From NCBI GenBank assembly GCA_945876665.1, contig CAMCPC010000044.1, positions 1 to 8,241 on the forward strand: a stretch of 8,241 nt of DNA, given 5' to 3'. Of this stretch, positions 1 to 8,039 are shown in pieces. Every line of letters begins with the position of its first letter. Position 1 is the stretch's first letter. The notes below the pieces were generated by a model. That model was given only the letters and a program-made list of their open reading frames with translations, made no database searches and was not told the origin of the DNA. Made by a program: the position numbers and the translations under genes. This DNA is from an uncultured Oscillospiraceae bacterium. Lineage in GTDB: Bacteria; Bacillota; Clostridia; UBA1381.

Positions 1-85
1 CGATGCGCAGAAAGCTGTCAAAGGTATTGACGGCACGCTGAATGTTGAGGAAATAATCAAAAAGGCGCTTTCGAGCCTTATGTAA
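1..85 (+). CDS. ruvA: Holliday junction branch migration protein RuvA, C-terminal end (partial)
   Basis: Only the last 27 codons are present; the reading frame enters from the left edge at base 2 and stops with TAA at 83-85. The visible tail (DAQKAVKGIDGT, then NVEEIIKKALSSLM) resembles RuvA domain III, a small three-helix domain that contacts RuvB and regulates its ATPase. In the family, RuvA tetramers bind the four-way junction while RuvB hexamers pump DNA. The assignment rests on this short match plus the position directly upstream of ruvB, with a 17-base gap that contains the ruvB ribosome-binding site. The start and the junction-binding domains I and II lie outside the window. Confidence 0.86.
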   Translation, partial: DAQKAVKGIDGTLNVEEIIKKALSSLM

Positions 86-88
86 TAT

Positions 89-94
89 AGGAGG
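89..94 (+). promoter_or_regulatory. Shine-Dalgarno site of ruvB (supports a TTG start)
   Basis: A perfect AGGAGG lies 8 bases before the TTG at 103, just after the ruvA stop. No ATG stands at a usable distance in this frame, so the site fixes the non-ATG start of ruvB. Confidence 0.85.
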
Positions 95-102
95 AAAAAT
101 CA

Positions 103-1110
103 TTGTTTGATGAGGATGAAAGATTTGTCACAAGTGATTTTATAAGTGAAGACGCGGAAATTGAATACGGCTTAAGACCGAGAAGTCTTTCGGAATATAT
201 CGGACAGGAAAAGGCGAAGGGGAATTTAGAGGTTTATATACAGGCGGCGCTTGACAGGCGCGAGGCACTTGACCATGTGCTTTTATACGGACCGCCGGGA
301 CTTGGAAAAACAACTCTTGCAAGTATTATCGCAAATGAGATGGGCGTCAATATAAGAATTACGTCCGGACCGGCAATTGAAAAAGCGGGCGACCTTGCTG
401 CTATACTTACCAATCTTTCCGAGCATGATATATTGTTTATAGACGAAATCCACCGTATGTCAAGAACTGTTGAGGAAATATTATATCCGGCAATGGAGGA
501 TTACGCGCTTGACATTATTATAGGAAAAGGACCTGCGGCAAAGTCAATAAGAATTGACCTTCCGAAGTTTACACTTATCGGCGCGACAACACGCGCGGGA
601 CTGCTTACAGCGCCGCTGCGTGACCGTTTCGGAGTAATAAGCAGATTGGAGCTGTACAGTGTAGAGGAAATCAAGGAAATTGTCATCAGAAGCGCGGGAC
701 TTTTAGGTGTTGAAATTGATGATGAGGGTGCAGCGGAAATTGCTTCACGCTCACGAGGTACTCCAAGAATTGCAAACCGCTTTTTAAAGCGTGTTCGTGA
801 CTTTGCGCAGGTAAAGCATGACGGTAAAATCACATACAGTGTTGCAGCAGATGCTTTAAGGAGTATGGAGGTTGACGAGCTGGGACTTGATGAAATAGAC
901 AGCCGTATGATCACAACGATGATTGAAAACTTCGGCGGCGGCCCTGTGGGACTTGATACTCTTGCGGCGACAATCGGCGAAGAGCCGAACACGATTGAGG
1001 ATGTATATGAGCCGTATCTGTTGCAGCTTGGATTTATTTCAAGAACACCCCGCGGCAGAATTGCCACTAAATTAGCTTATGATCATTTCGAAATACCGTT
1101 TACGGAATGA
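103..1110 (+). CDS. ruvB: Holliday junction branch migration ATPase RuvB
   Basis: RuvB is the hexameric AAA+ motor that drives branch migration of Holliday junctions with RuvA during recombination and repair. The 335-residue product has the normal family length. Visible motifs are Walker A GPPGLGKT (63-70), Walker B LFIDEIHR (111-118), sensor 1 GATTRAG (160-166), the arginine-finger segment PLRDRFG (171-177) and sensor 2 RGTPRIANR (218-226). The C-terminal winged helix includes [12 protein letters not shown] (277-288) and the TPRGR turn near 325-329. The start is TTG, chosen because AGGAGG lies 8 bases upstream and the MFDEDERF N-terminus fits the family. It follows ruvA by 17 bases, so the two are almost certainly co-transcribed; the amidase gene follows after a short gap with no terminator. 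Nothing appears broken or missing. Confidence 0.98.
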   Translation: MFDEDERFVTSDFISEDAEIEYGLRPRSLSEYIGQEKAKGNLEVYIQAALDRREALDHVLLYGPPGLGKTTLASIIANEMGVNIRITSGPAIEKAGDLAAILTNLSEHDILFIDEIHRMSRTVEEILYPAMEDYALDIIIGKGPAAKSIRIDLPKFTLIGATTRAGLLTAPLRDRFGVISRLELYSVEEIKEIVIRSAGLLGVEIDDEGAAEIASRSRGTPRIANRFLKRVRDFAQVKHDGKITYSVAADALRSMEVDELGLDEIDSRMITTMIENFGGGPVGLDTLAATIGEEPNTIEDVYEPYLLQLGFISRTPRGRIATKLAYDHFEIPFTE

Positions 1111-1140
1111 TTGAATGTATAGGATAAAAAATGTAGATGT

Positions 1141-1147
1141 AAAGGAG
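1141..1147 (+). promoter_or_regulatory. Shine-Dalgarno site of the amidase gene
   Basis: AAAGGAG is followed by ATGAT, giving a one-mismatch match to the extended anti-SD complement. In-frame ATGs follow at 1148, 1151 and 1160. The one at 1160 is 12 bases away (long) and the one at 1151 is 3 bases away (short), so the exact start is uncertain. The site argues against the ATG at 1115, which lies upstream of it. Confidence 0.7.
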
Positions 1148-1159
1148 ATGATGTGCAAA

Positions 1160-2725
1160 ATGAGAAAATTCAGCGTATCAGTTATAGCAGCCATAGTATT
1201 TTTGTTTTGCAGTATAACTCTTGCATCAGCAGAAAGCATGATGCTGGAGTATGATGGAAGAACTCACGTGTATAACGGAGAGGTTTATGCGCTGGTTGTT
1301 AATAATCAGCTTCTTGATCCACCGCTTTCACCGATTATTTTTAATGACAGAGCGCTTGTTCCTGTCAGAGAAATATTTGAGGAGGTCGGTGCAACCGTCA
1401 ATTACATAAACGATACACAGACCATTGAGGTTATAGGCGATGATTCTTATGTGACAATGAGAATAAACGACAACGTTGCATACGTAAACGGCGATAAAAC
1501 CAATATTCCCGATAATGTTGTTCCAAAGCTTATTTCAAAAGTTGGCGGAGAAACAAAGACAATGGTTCCTGTAAGATTTATAAGTGAAACGATTGGTCTT
1601 GATGTTCAGTTTGATTCAAACGATGGCGCAATTCTTATTGATTCTGACGGATATACATTGTCAGATGAAAATCAGGTGCCGTCGATTGATGAAGCAGCGC
1701 CGACACCGCAGCCTGTGATTGTGCCGTATGTAACGGACGTATCATATGAGGTGACTGACGAGAGAAGCGTTAAGGTGACGGTGCAGACGGACAGCGATAT
1801 ACAGAGCTATACAGATTTTATTCTGTCATCTCCCGAAAGAGTTATACTTGACATTGCAGGAGCAAGGCTTGGCAGCGTAGACGATACAATAAATGTTAAT
1901 TCGGCAGGAGTATCGAGAATAAGACTCGGCGACAATGACGAGAGGGCAAGAATAGTAGTAGATCTGACAAATCTGAAAAAGTATAATATTGAAAAGGTTT
2001 CGTCAAATACTATAGAAATCAGTGTAATGACCAAAAAAGAAACGGTAACACCTGCACCTACAGCACCATCAAAGCCGATTTCAACACCTGTGCCTACAAA
2101 GAAACCATCAACGCAGCCAACACATACTGCATGGCCGGCAAGCAGCAGGCTTATTGTTCTTGATGCAGGTCATGGCGGAACTGATTCCGGCGCAGTAGGA
2201 TACCTGAATGGCAATGTGGTGCTTGAAAAAAATCTGACATTGGAAATTACAAACAGAGTAAAGAAAATACTTGAAAATGCGGGATATAACGTTTCAATGA
2301 CGCGTATGGGCGATACATTACCCACGCTTGTTGAACGCCCTACACAGGCGAATGAGGAAAATGCGGCTGTGTTTGTAAGTATACATATTAATTCTGTTGA
2401 AAATGCTCCTGAAGCAAACGGTACTGAGGTGTTTTATGCTCAGTCAAATAACGGCGATACATACGGTACGACAAGCGAAAAGCTTGCGACGAATATCTTA
2501 AACAGAATGTTATATTATATGGGTTCTACAAACAGAGGTGTCAAGACGGCAGAACACGCGGTTACAAAAAGATGTGAAATGCCTGCGGCGCTTGCAGAGG
2601 TAGGATTTATAACAAATCCTACGGAGGTATATAATATGACCACCGATGAATATCAGCAGAAAGCCGCACAGGGAATAGCAGAGGGTATAATGATTACACT
2701 GAGGGATATAACTGTTCCGGATTAA
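1160..2725 (+). CDS. Secreted N-acetylmuramoyl-L-alanine amidase (CuAO_N-like, AMIN and Amidase_3 domains)
   Basis: This is a predicted zinc enzyme that cleaves the amide bond between MurNAc and the L-Ala of peptidoglycan stem peptides, outside the membrane. Numbered from the ATG at 1160 (521 aa): signal peptide 1-24 with an ASA|E cleavage site; copper-amine-oxidase-N-like domain about 50-160, with paired motifs LVPVREIFEEVGATV and MVPVRFISETIGLDV; AMIN-type domain about 190-290; Pro/Thr-rich linker 293-328; Amidase_3 domain about 330-517. Predicted zinc ligands are H338 (DAGHGG), E356 (LEKNLTL) and H409 (SIHIN), with catalytic E480 (AEVGF). Little lies between H409 and E480 beyond the core fold, so there is no sign of the AmiB/AmiC-type autoinhibitory helix. 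The CuAO_N-like part has no oxidase function here and is probably for wall binding or targeting (inference). It follows ruvB by 49 bases and ends at a terminator. Starts at 1148 or 1151 are possible. The physiological role (separation, turnover or sporulation) cannot be told. Confidence 0.93.
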   Translation: MRKFSVSVIAAIVFLFCSITLASAESMMLEYDGRTHVYNGEVYALVVNNQLLDPPLSPIIFNDRALVPVREIFEEVGATVNYINDTQTIEVIGDDSYVTMRINDNVAYVNGDKTNIPDNVVPKLISKVGGETKTMVPVRFISETIGLDVQFDSNDGAILIDSDGYTLSDENQVPSIDEAAPTPQPVIVPYVTDVSYEVTDERSVKVTVQTDSDIQSYTDFILSSPERVILDIAGARLGSVDDTINVNSAGVSRIRLGDNDERARIVVDLTNLKKYNIEKVSSNTIEISVMTKKETVTPAPTAPSKPISTPVPTKKPSTQPTHTAWPASSRLIVLDAGHGGTDSGAVGYLNGNVVLEKNLTLEITNRVKKILENAGYNVSMTRMGDTLPTLVERPTQANEENAAVFVSIHINSVENAPEANGTEVFYAQSNNGDTYGTTSEKLATNILNRMLYYMGSTNRGVKTAEHAVTKRCEMPAALAEVGFITNPTEVYNMTTDEYQQKAAQGIAEGIMITLRDITVPD

Positions 2726-2734
2726 ATTTAATAT

Positions 2735-2773
2735 TAAGGTTGTTGTAAACTATTGCAACAACCTTATTTTTTT
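2735..2773 (+). terminator. Intrinsic terminator after the amidase gene
   Basis: An 11-bp perfect inverted repeat (2735-2745 with 2756-2766, core AAGGTTGTTG/CAACAACCTT) encloses a 10-base loop, closed further by a possible T-G wobble. Seven T residues follow at 2767-2773. It begins 9 bases after the amidase stop and marks the end of the ruvA-ruvB-amidase unit. Confidence 0.92.
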
Positions 2774-2781
2774 GGTATACT
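2753..2781 (+). promoter_or_regulatory. Predicted sigma-A promoter of queA-tgt
   Basis: A -35 box TTGCAA (2753-2758, 4/6 to consensus) and a -10 box TATACT (2776-2781, 5/6) are separated by exactly 17 bases. TG at 2773-2774 gives an extended -10. The start of transcription would fall near 2788, leaving a leader of about 27 bases. The -35 box overlaps the 3' arm of the upstream terminator. The leader is too short for a preQ1 riboswitch. Confidence 0.72.
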
Positions 2782-2802
2782 ATATATCAAACGACAGAAA
2801 AA

Positions 2803-2807
2803 GAGGT
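2803..2807 (+). promoter_or_regulatory. Shine-Dalgarno site of queA (supports a TTG start)
   Basis: GAGGT ends 7 bases before the TTG at 2815. The next in-frame ATG is at residue 29, beyond the conserved N-terminus, so TTG is the likely start. Confidence 0.75.
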
Positions 2808-2814
2808 AAGAGTT

Positions 2815-3840
2815 TTGAAAAAATCAGATTTTTATTATGACCTTCCGCAGGAACTTATCGCACAGGAGCCTTTAAAGGACAGAAGCTCATCAAGACTTAT
2901 GATACTTGATAAAAATAACGGAAATACAGAGCATAAGCATTTTTATGATATAATAGACGAGTTAAACGAGGGCGACGCGCTTATACTCAACGATACAAAG
3001 GTGCTTCCTGCGCGTCTTTACGGACAGAAGGAGGGCACAGGCGGCGCAATTGAGTTTTTGCTTTTGCATAAGCATACGCTTGATACATGGGAAGTAATTC
3101 TTAAGCCGGGCAGAAAGGCAAAGCCGGGCGCAAAATTCATATTCGGAAACGGCGAGCTTAAGGCGGAGGTACTGGAAATCGTAAATGACGGAAACCGTCT
3201 TGTGAAGTTCACATATGAGGGTGTTTTTGAGGAGGTTTTAGATAAACTGGGTGAAATGCCGCTGCCTCATTATATAACGAAAAAATTAGAGGACAAGGAC
3301 AGATACCAGACTGTATACGCAAAGAACCTCGGCAGCGCCGCAGCACCTACTGCGGGACTTCATTTTACACCTGAACTGCTTGAAAAAATAAAGAACAAGG
3401 GTGTAAATATAGGATATGTAACCTTGCATGTTGGACTTGGAACTTTCAGACCTGTAAAGGCAGACGATATACTTGACCATAAAATGCACTCGGAATTTTA
3501 CGTTCTGCCGCAGGAGGTGGCAGACCTTGTAAACGAAACAAAGGCAAATGGCAAGAGGGTAATATCGGTTGGAACTACGGCAACGCGTGTGCTTGAAACG
3601 GTCGGCATGAACGGATTGCCGTTAAGCGAACAGACAGGCTGGACGGATATTTTCATTTATCCCGGCAAGGAGTTTCATGTGATTGACGCGCTTATAACGA
3701 ATTTTCATCTGCCGGAATCAACGCTTATAATGCTTGTGAGTGCACTTGCGGGACGTGAAAATGTACTTAGTGCCTATAAGGAAGCTGTAGAGGAAAAGTA
3801 CAGATTTTTCTCGTTCGGCGATGCGATGTTTATCAGATAA
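2815..3840 (+). CDS. queA: S-adenosylmethionine:tRNA ribosyltransferase-isomerase QueA
   Basis: QueA transfers and isomerises the ribosyl moiety of S-adenosylmethionine onto preQ1 at tRNA position 34, making epoxyqueuosine, the step after Tgt. The 341-residue product has the usual family length. Conserved blocks are the N-terminal [13 protein letters not shown] (5-17), [10 protein letters not shown] (59-68), MPLPHYI (148-154), YQTVYA (164-169), [12 protein letters not shown] (173-184), [10 protein letters not shown] (205-214), [10 protein letters not shown] (295-304) and FGDAM (334-338). The start is TTG, supported by a GAGGT site 7 bases upstream and by the match of [11 protein letters not shown] to family N-termini. 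It is the first gene of its own predicted transcript, and tgt follows after 12 bases, so the two queuosine enzymes are coupled. No defects are seen. Confidence 0.98.
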   Translation: MKKSDFYYDLPQELIAQEPLKDRSSSRLMILDKNNGNTEHKHFYDIIDELNEGDALILNDTKVLPARLYGQKEGTGGAIEFLLLHKHTLDTWEVILKPGRKAKPGAKFIFGNGELKAEVLEIVNDGNRLVKFTYEGVFEEVLDKLGEMPLPHYITKKLEDKDRYQTVYAKNLGSAAAPTAGLHFTPELLEKIKNKGVNIGYVTLHVGLGTFRPVKADDILDHKMHSEFYVLPQEVADLVNETKANGKRVISVGTTATRVLETVGMNGLPLSEQTGWTDIFIYPGKEFHVIDALITNFHLPESTLIMLVSALAGRENVLSAYKEAVEEKYRFFSFGDAMFIR

Positions 3841-4983
<1,143 letters not shown>

Positions 4984-5018
4984 GAAAGAATATATTTGCA
5001 CAACAGAGAAAAAATGTA

Positions 5019-5047
5019 TTGAAATATTGTTGGTTATAATGTATAAT
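5019..5047 (+). promoter_or_regulatory. Predicted strong sigma-A promoter of the pyrH-frr-uppS-cdsA-dxr cluster
   Basis: TTGAAA (5019-5024, 5/6 to consensus) and TATAAT (5042-5047, 6/6) are separated by 17 bases. Transcription should start near 5054, giving a leader of about 30 bases. A second TATAAT at 5035-5040 has no fitting -35 box. The promoter lies in the 102-base tgt-pyrH gap, the longest in the window; no convincing terminator was seen there, so read-through from tgt is possible. Confidence 0.82.
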
Positions 5048-5085
5048 AAAGGTAGTATAAATAAATTTTAAGGAGGATTTTATCA

Positions 5086-5805
5086 ATGAAGGCAAAGTAC
5101 AAAAGAGTGCTTTTGAAAATAAGCGGTGAGGCTCTTGCGGGCAATAACGGCTTCGGACTTGACGAGGATACGCTTGCTCATATAAGCGAGAACATAAAAA
5201 AGATAGTTGATATGGGTGTTCAGGTATCAATCGTTGTCGGCGGCGGCAATATATGGAGAGGCAGAAGCAGCGAGAATATGGACAGAACAAGAGCAGACCA
5301 TATGGGTATGCTTGCAACTGCTATAAACGCTCTTGCGCTGTGCAGTGCTCTTGAAAATTGTGATGTCCCTACAAGAGTTCAGACAGCAATTGAAATGCGT
5401 CAGGTTGCCGAGCCTTATATCAGAGGTAAGGCGGAAAGACACCTTGAAAAGGGCAGAGTGGTTATATTCGGCTGCGGAACAGGTAATCCGTTTATGTCAA
5501 CAGATACGGCTGCTGCACTTCGCGCAGTTGAAACGGAATCAGATGTTATTCTTCTTGCGAAAAAGGTTGACGCTGTATATGACAGTGACCCTAACATTAA
5601 TCCGAATGCTAAAAAGTATGATGTACTTTCTTTCAGCGATATCCTTTCGAAGAATTTAGGGGTAATGGACTCTACTGCGGCATCACTTTGCCGCGATAAC
5701 AATGTGCCTATCCTTGTATTCGGCTTAAATGACCCTGTTAATATTGTAAGAGCGGTAAAGGGCGAAAAGATAGGTACGCTTGTAAATAACAATGGTATAC
5801 TTTAA
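5086..5805 (+). CDS. pyrH: UMP kinase PyrH
   Basis: PyrH phosphorylates UMP to UDP with ATP, feeding pyrimidine nucleotides to RNA, DNA and UDP-sugar synthesis. It is a cytoplasmic hexamer of the amino-acid-kinase fold and is usually activated by GTP and inhibited by UTP. The 239-residue length is typical. Visible motifs are [12 protein letters not shown] (6-17, with K11, S13 and G14), [11 protein letters not shown] (50-60), the ADHMGMLAT block (70-78), GTGNPF (131-136), TDTAAALRA (139-147) and [10 protein letters not shown] (161-170). The ATG at 5086 follows AAGGAGG with a 9-base spacer. It is the first gene after a near-consensus promoter and precedes frr by 27 bases. In many bacteria rpsB and tsf stand upstream; here tgt does. 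Confidence 0.98.
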   Translation: MKAKYKRVLLKISGEALAGNNGFGLDEDTLAHISENIKKIVDMGVQVSIVVGGGNIWRGRSSENMDRTRADHMGMLATAINALALCSALENCDVPTRVQTAIEMRQVAEPYIRGKAERHLEKGRVVIFGCGTGNPFMSTDTAAALRAVETESDVILLAKKVDAVYDSDPNINPNAKKYDVLSFSDILSKNLGVMDSTAASLCRDNNVPILVFGLNDPVNIVRAVKGEKIGTLVNNNGIL

Positions 5806-5832
5806 TTTTAGAAATAATAGGAGGAATTTAAA

Positions 5833-6384
5833 ATGGGTAAATATCCTGAAATAGAAGCAAAAATGGAAAAGAGAATAAACGGCTATGCAGGCGAGCTTAA
5901 GACAATCCGTGCAGGTCGTGCAAACGCATCAGTATTGGATAAGGTTGCGATTGATTACTACGGAACTATGACACCTGTGGCACAGGTTGGTTCAATTTCA
6001 TCACCTGAACCAAGACTTCTTGTAATTCAGCCGTGGGACGCGAGCGTTCTTAAGGAAATTGAAAAGGCGATAAATGCCTCAGATATTGGTATAGCTCCGC
6101 AGAATGACGGTAAAGTAATTCGTCTTAACTTCCCGCCGCTTACGGAGGAAAGAAGAAAAGAGCTTGTTAAGACTGTCAAGAAGTACACAGAGGAAGCGAA
6201 GGTTCAGATTCGTAACGCAAGACGCGATGCGATGGAAGGCTTCAAGACACAGAAGAAGAACGGCGAAATGACAGAGGACGATCTGAAGCAGGCGGAGAAG
6301 GATATTCAGAATCTTACAGACAAATATATAAAGGAAATTGATGATATTTGCGCTGCCAAGGAAAAGGAAATTCTTGAGGTTTAA
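5833..6384 (+). CDS. frr: Ribosome recycling factor
   Basis: RRF splits post-termination ribosomes together with EF-G. The 183-residue product is close to the standard 185. Domain I is a three-helix bundle formed by the N-terminal helix (about 1-30) and the two long C-terminal helices (about 104-183). Domain II (about 31-103) carries VAIDYYGTMTPVAQV (38-52) and IQPWDASVLKEIEKAI (65-80). Other family signatures are IRAGRANASVLD (25-36), IAPQNDGKVIRLNFPPLTEERR (87-108) and the basic patch RNARRDA (127-133). AGGAGG lies 8 bases before the ATG. It follows pyrH by 27 bases, the usual neighbour, and is followed by a strong hairpin before uppS. No anomalies were seen. Confidence 0.98.
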   Translation: MGKYPEIEAKMEKRINGYAGELKTIRAGRANASVLDKVAIDYYGTMTPVAQVGSISSPEPRLLVIQPWDASVLKEIEKAINASDIGIAPQNDGKVIRLNFPPLTEERRKELVKTVKKYTEEAKVQIRNARRDAMEGFKTQKKNGEMTEDDLKQAEKDIQNLTDKYIKEIDDICAAKEKEILEV

Positions 6385-6404
6385 TTGAATTAAGGAATAT
6401 GTTG

Positions 6405-6439
6405 ACCGGCAGGCAGTATTTGCGTACTTGTCTGCCGGT
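6405..6439 (+). other. Strong intergenic hairpin between frr and uppS (no T-tract)
   Basis: Bases 6405-6412 (ACCGGCAG) pair perfectly with 6432-6439. The stem extends inward through a G-T wobble (6413/6431), two more pairs, a bulged T6428 and three pairs, to about 14 bp around a 6-base loop (6419-6424). The 3' side reads ATTATGC rather than a T run, so it is not a standard intrinsic terminator. It starts 20 bases after the frr stop and ends 14 bases before the uppS ribosome-binding site. It could be an attenuator, an RNA-processing site or an mRNA-stabilising structure; the sequence does not say which. Confidence 0.72.
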
Positions 6440-6465
6440 ATTATGCTAATTAAGAGGGGTATAAA

Positions 6466-7203
6466 ATGTTTTTTTCAAAAAAGAAACAGAACGAAATAGA
6501 TATGTCAAGATTACCTGAACATATCGGCGTAATTATGGACGGCAACGGCAGATGGGCAAAAAAGAGAGGCCTGCCGAGAAGTGCCGGACACAGCGCAGGC
6601 GCGGACGCACTCAAGAAAATTGTAACCGAAGCCAACAAGCTTGGGATAAAATATATAACGGTGTACGCTTTTTCAACTGAAAACTGGAAAAGACCAAAAG
6701 AGGAAGTTGACTATCTTATGTCGCTTTTGCTTGATTATCTGCGAAATGCGGAGAAAACTCTTGCGGGCGAGGACGTTGTTATCCGCGCAATCGGCTCGCG
6801 GAAGGAGCTTTCACAGGAAATCCGTGACCAGATAGTGAAAACCGAGGAATTTACAAAGAACAACAAGGGTATTGTGATGAATATTGCGCTCAATTACGGC
6901 GGACGTGAGGAAATTACCAATGCGGCAAAGAATATCTGTAAGGAAGTGCAGGAGGGGAAAATTAAAATTGAGGACATAAACGATAAGATGTTTTCACAGT
7001 ATCTTTATACCGAAAATCAGCCTGATGTTGATTTGCTTATCAGAACAAGCGGCGAACAGCGACTGTCAAACTTTATGCTGTGGCAGGTAAGCTATGCGGA
7101 AATGTGGTTTACGCATAAGCTGTGGCCCGATTTTAAGCCTGCGGATTTGCACAGGGCAATTATAGATTTCCAAAACAGAGGAAGAAGATTTGGAGGTGTC
7201 TGA
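6466..7203 (+). CDS. uppS: Undecaprenyl diphosphate synthase (cis-prenyltransferase)
   Basis: UppS extends farnesyl diphosphate with isopentenyl diphosphate units in cis to make undecaprenyl diphosphate, the lipid carrier for peptidoglycan and other wall polymers. The 245-residue length is typical. The catalytic region is HIGVIMDGNGRW (19-30) with D25 and GNGR. Further blocks are YAFSTENWKRP (67-77), NIALNYGGREEI (139-150) and the C-terminal signature PDVDLLIRTSGEQRLSNF (186-203), followed by E212 for magnesium binding. The ATG at 6466 lies 6 bases after a GAGGGG site. Isoprenoid precursors for this enzyme depend on the MEP pathway, whose Dxr is encoded two genes downstream. cdsA starts 3 bases after the stop, suggesting tight translational coupling. 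Confidence 0.98.
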   Translation: MFFSKKKQNEIDMSRLPEHIGVIMDGNGRWAKKRGLPRSAGHSAGADALKKIVTEANKLGIKYITVYAFSTENWKRPKEEVDYLMSLLLDYLRNAEKTLAGEDVVIRAIGSRKELSQEIRDQIVKTEEFTKNNKGIVMNIALNYGGREEITNAAKNICKEVQEGKIKIEDINDKMFSQYLYTENQPDVDLLIRTSGEQRLSNFMLWQVSYAEMWFTHKLWPDFKPADLHRAIIDFQNRGRRFGGV

Positions 7204-7206
7204 TAC

Positions 7207-8025
7207 ATGAAAACCAGAATTATTACGGCGATTGTAGCATTGGCTGTATTTGCAGCTGTGCTTATTGCACCTCCGGTTGTGTTCACCGTTGCCCTTGCGG
7301 CAGTTATACTTTTTATGCTTTACGAGTGCTACAGCGCAACTAAGGCTGATACGGCAATGAAAGCTATTGGGTTTGTTTCAGCGGTTTTGATTATGGCTGC
7401 ATTATACGGAATTTCTGCCGCTCCGAAATATGCTTTTCCGCTTTTTGCTGTAGCTATTGTGATGATTATTGTTCTGTATATGATACTGATAGTGGCGGAG
7501 CATGGCAAAAACAGCTACAAAGAAGTCCTTTCAAACGGATTTCTTACTATGTATGTTGTGCTTTCAATGGGTTGTGCATGGCTTGCAAAAGAAGTTTTTG
7601 GTACGGCATATATGCTTCTGATATTTATATGCGCATGGTCTACTGATACATTTGCTTATTTTACAGGTAAGTTCCTTGGAAAACACAAGCTTATACCTCA
7701 TGTAAGTCCGAATAAAACGGTTGAGGGCTCTGTCGGCGGGGTTGTCGGTACAATGATTTTGTCAGTGATATATTTGTGTACTTTAAATAAAGCATTATCA
7801 CTTGATATTAATTGGCTGATTTCAGGATTAGCGGTAGGTTTTGTCAGTGGTGTATTTTCACAGATAGGTGATTTGACTGCATCTGCAATAAAACGCGATA
7901 CGGGTATAAAGGATTTCGGTTGGATATTTCCCGGACACGGCGGTTTTATGGATAGATTTGACAGTGTTATGTTCATTGCACCGTTTATATTTGGAATATT
8001 GATTTTAACTGCATATATGTTGTAA
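7207..8025 (+). CDS. cdsA: Phosphatidate cytidylyltransferase (CDP-diacylglycerol synthase)
   Basis: CdsA is an integral membrane enzyme that converts phosphatidic acid and CTP to CDP-diacylglycerol, the precursor of the major anionic and zwitterionic phospholipids. The 272-residue protein is mostly hydrophobic, with several predicted membrane helices beginning at residues 5-40. The family signature is complete near the C-terminus: SAIKRDTGIKDFG (226-238) and then PGHGGFMDRFD (242-252). It also has the STDTFAYFTGK (145-155) and SPNKTVEGSVGG (167-178) blocks that contribute acidic metal-binding and substrate residues. The start is 3 bases after the uppS stop, with GGAGG inside the last uppS codons at a 10-base spacing. 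dxr follows after 14 bases. Confidence 0.97.
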   Translation: MKTRIITAIVALAVFAAVLIAPPVVFTVALAAVILFMLYECYSATKADTAMKAIGFVSAVLIMAALYGISAAPKYAFPLFAVAIVMIIVLYMILIVAEHGKNSYKEVLSNGFLTMYVVLSMGCAWLAKEVFGTAYMLLIFICAWSTDTFAYFTGKFLGKHKLIPHVSPNKTVEGSVGGVVGTMILSVIYLCTLNKALSLDINWLISGLAVGFVSGVFSQIGDLTASAIKRDTGIKDFGWIFPGHGGFMDRFDSVMFIAPFIFGILILTAYML

Positions 8026-8039
8026 TGGAGAAATAAAAT

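Noticed and set aside
501..1067. 188-codon open frame on the - strand inside ruvB
   Set aside because: It is fully antisense to a well-conserved gene, and its low-complexity Ser/Ile/Pro-rich translation is typical of a shadow frame. It has no recognisable motif.
1111..1139. Promoter for the amidase gene (TTGAAT at 1111 with TAGATG at 1134)
   Set aside because: The -10 match is poor (3/6), and transcription would begin at or inside the ribosome-binding site. Co-transcription with ruvB is simpler.
1205..1216. Lipobox in the amidase signal peptide (FLFC)
   Set aside because: The residues before the cysteine do not fit the [LVI][AST][GAS]C pattern, and a good signal peptidase I site (ASA|E) follows.
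2788..2814. Possible preQ1 riboswitch ahead of queA-tgt
   Set aside because: The predicted leader is only about 27 bases, with no pseudoknot-like stem and A-rich tail of the preQ1 class, and these genes are often unregulated by it.
5001..5032. CAACA/TGTTG inverted repeat after tgt as a terminator
   Set aside because: Only 5 bp pair around a 22-base gap with no T-tract; it is too weak and runs into the pyrH promoter.
5333..5659. 108-codon + strand frame overlapping pyrH
   Set aside because: It is a second frame of pyrH with no ribosome-binding site or known motif; the pyrH frame carries all the conservation.
5415..5792. 125-codon - strand frame inside pyrH
   Set aside because: It is antisense to conserved UMP kinase, lacks recognisable domains and lies inside a gene with intact motifs.
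6402..6444. Possible promoter for uppS (TTGACC at 6402-6407 and TATTAT at 6439-6444)
   Set aside because: The spacing is 31 bases, far outside the workable range, and no -10-like box lies 16-18 bases after TTGACC.
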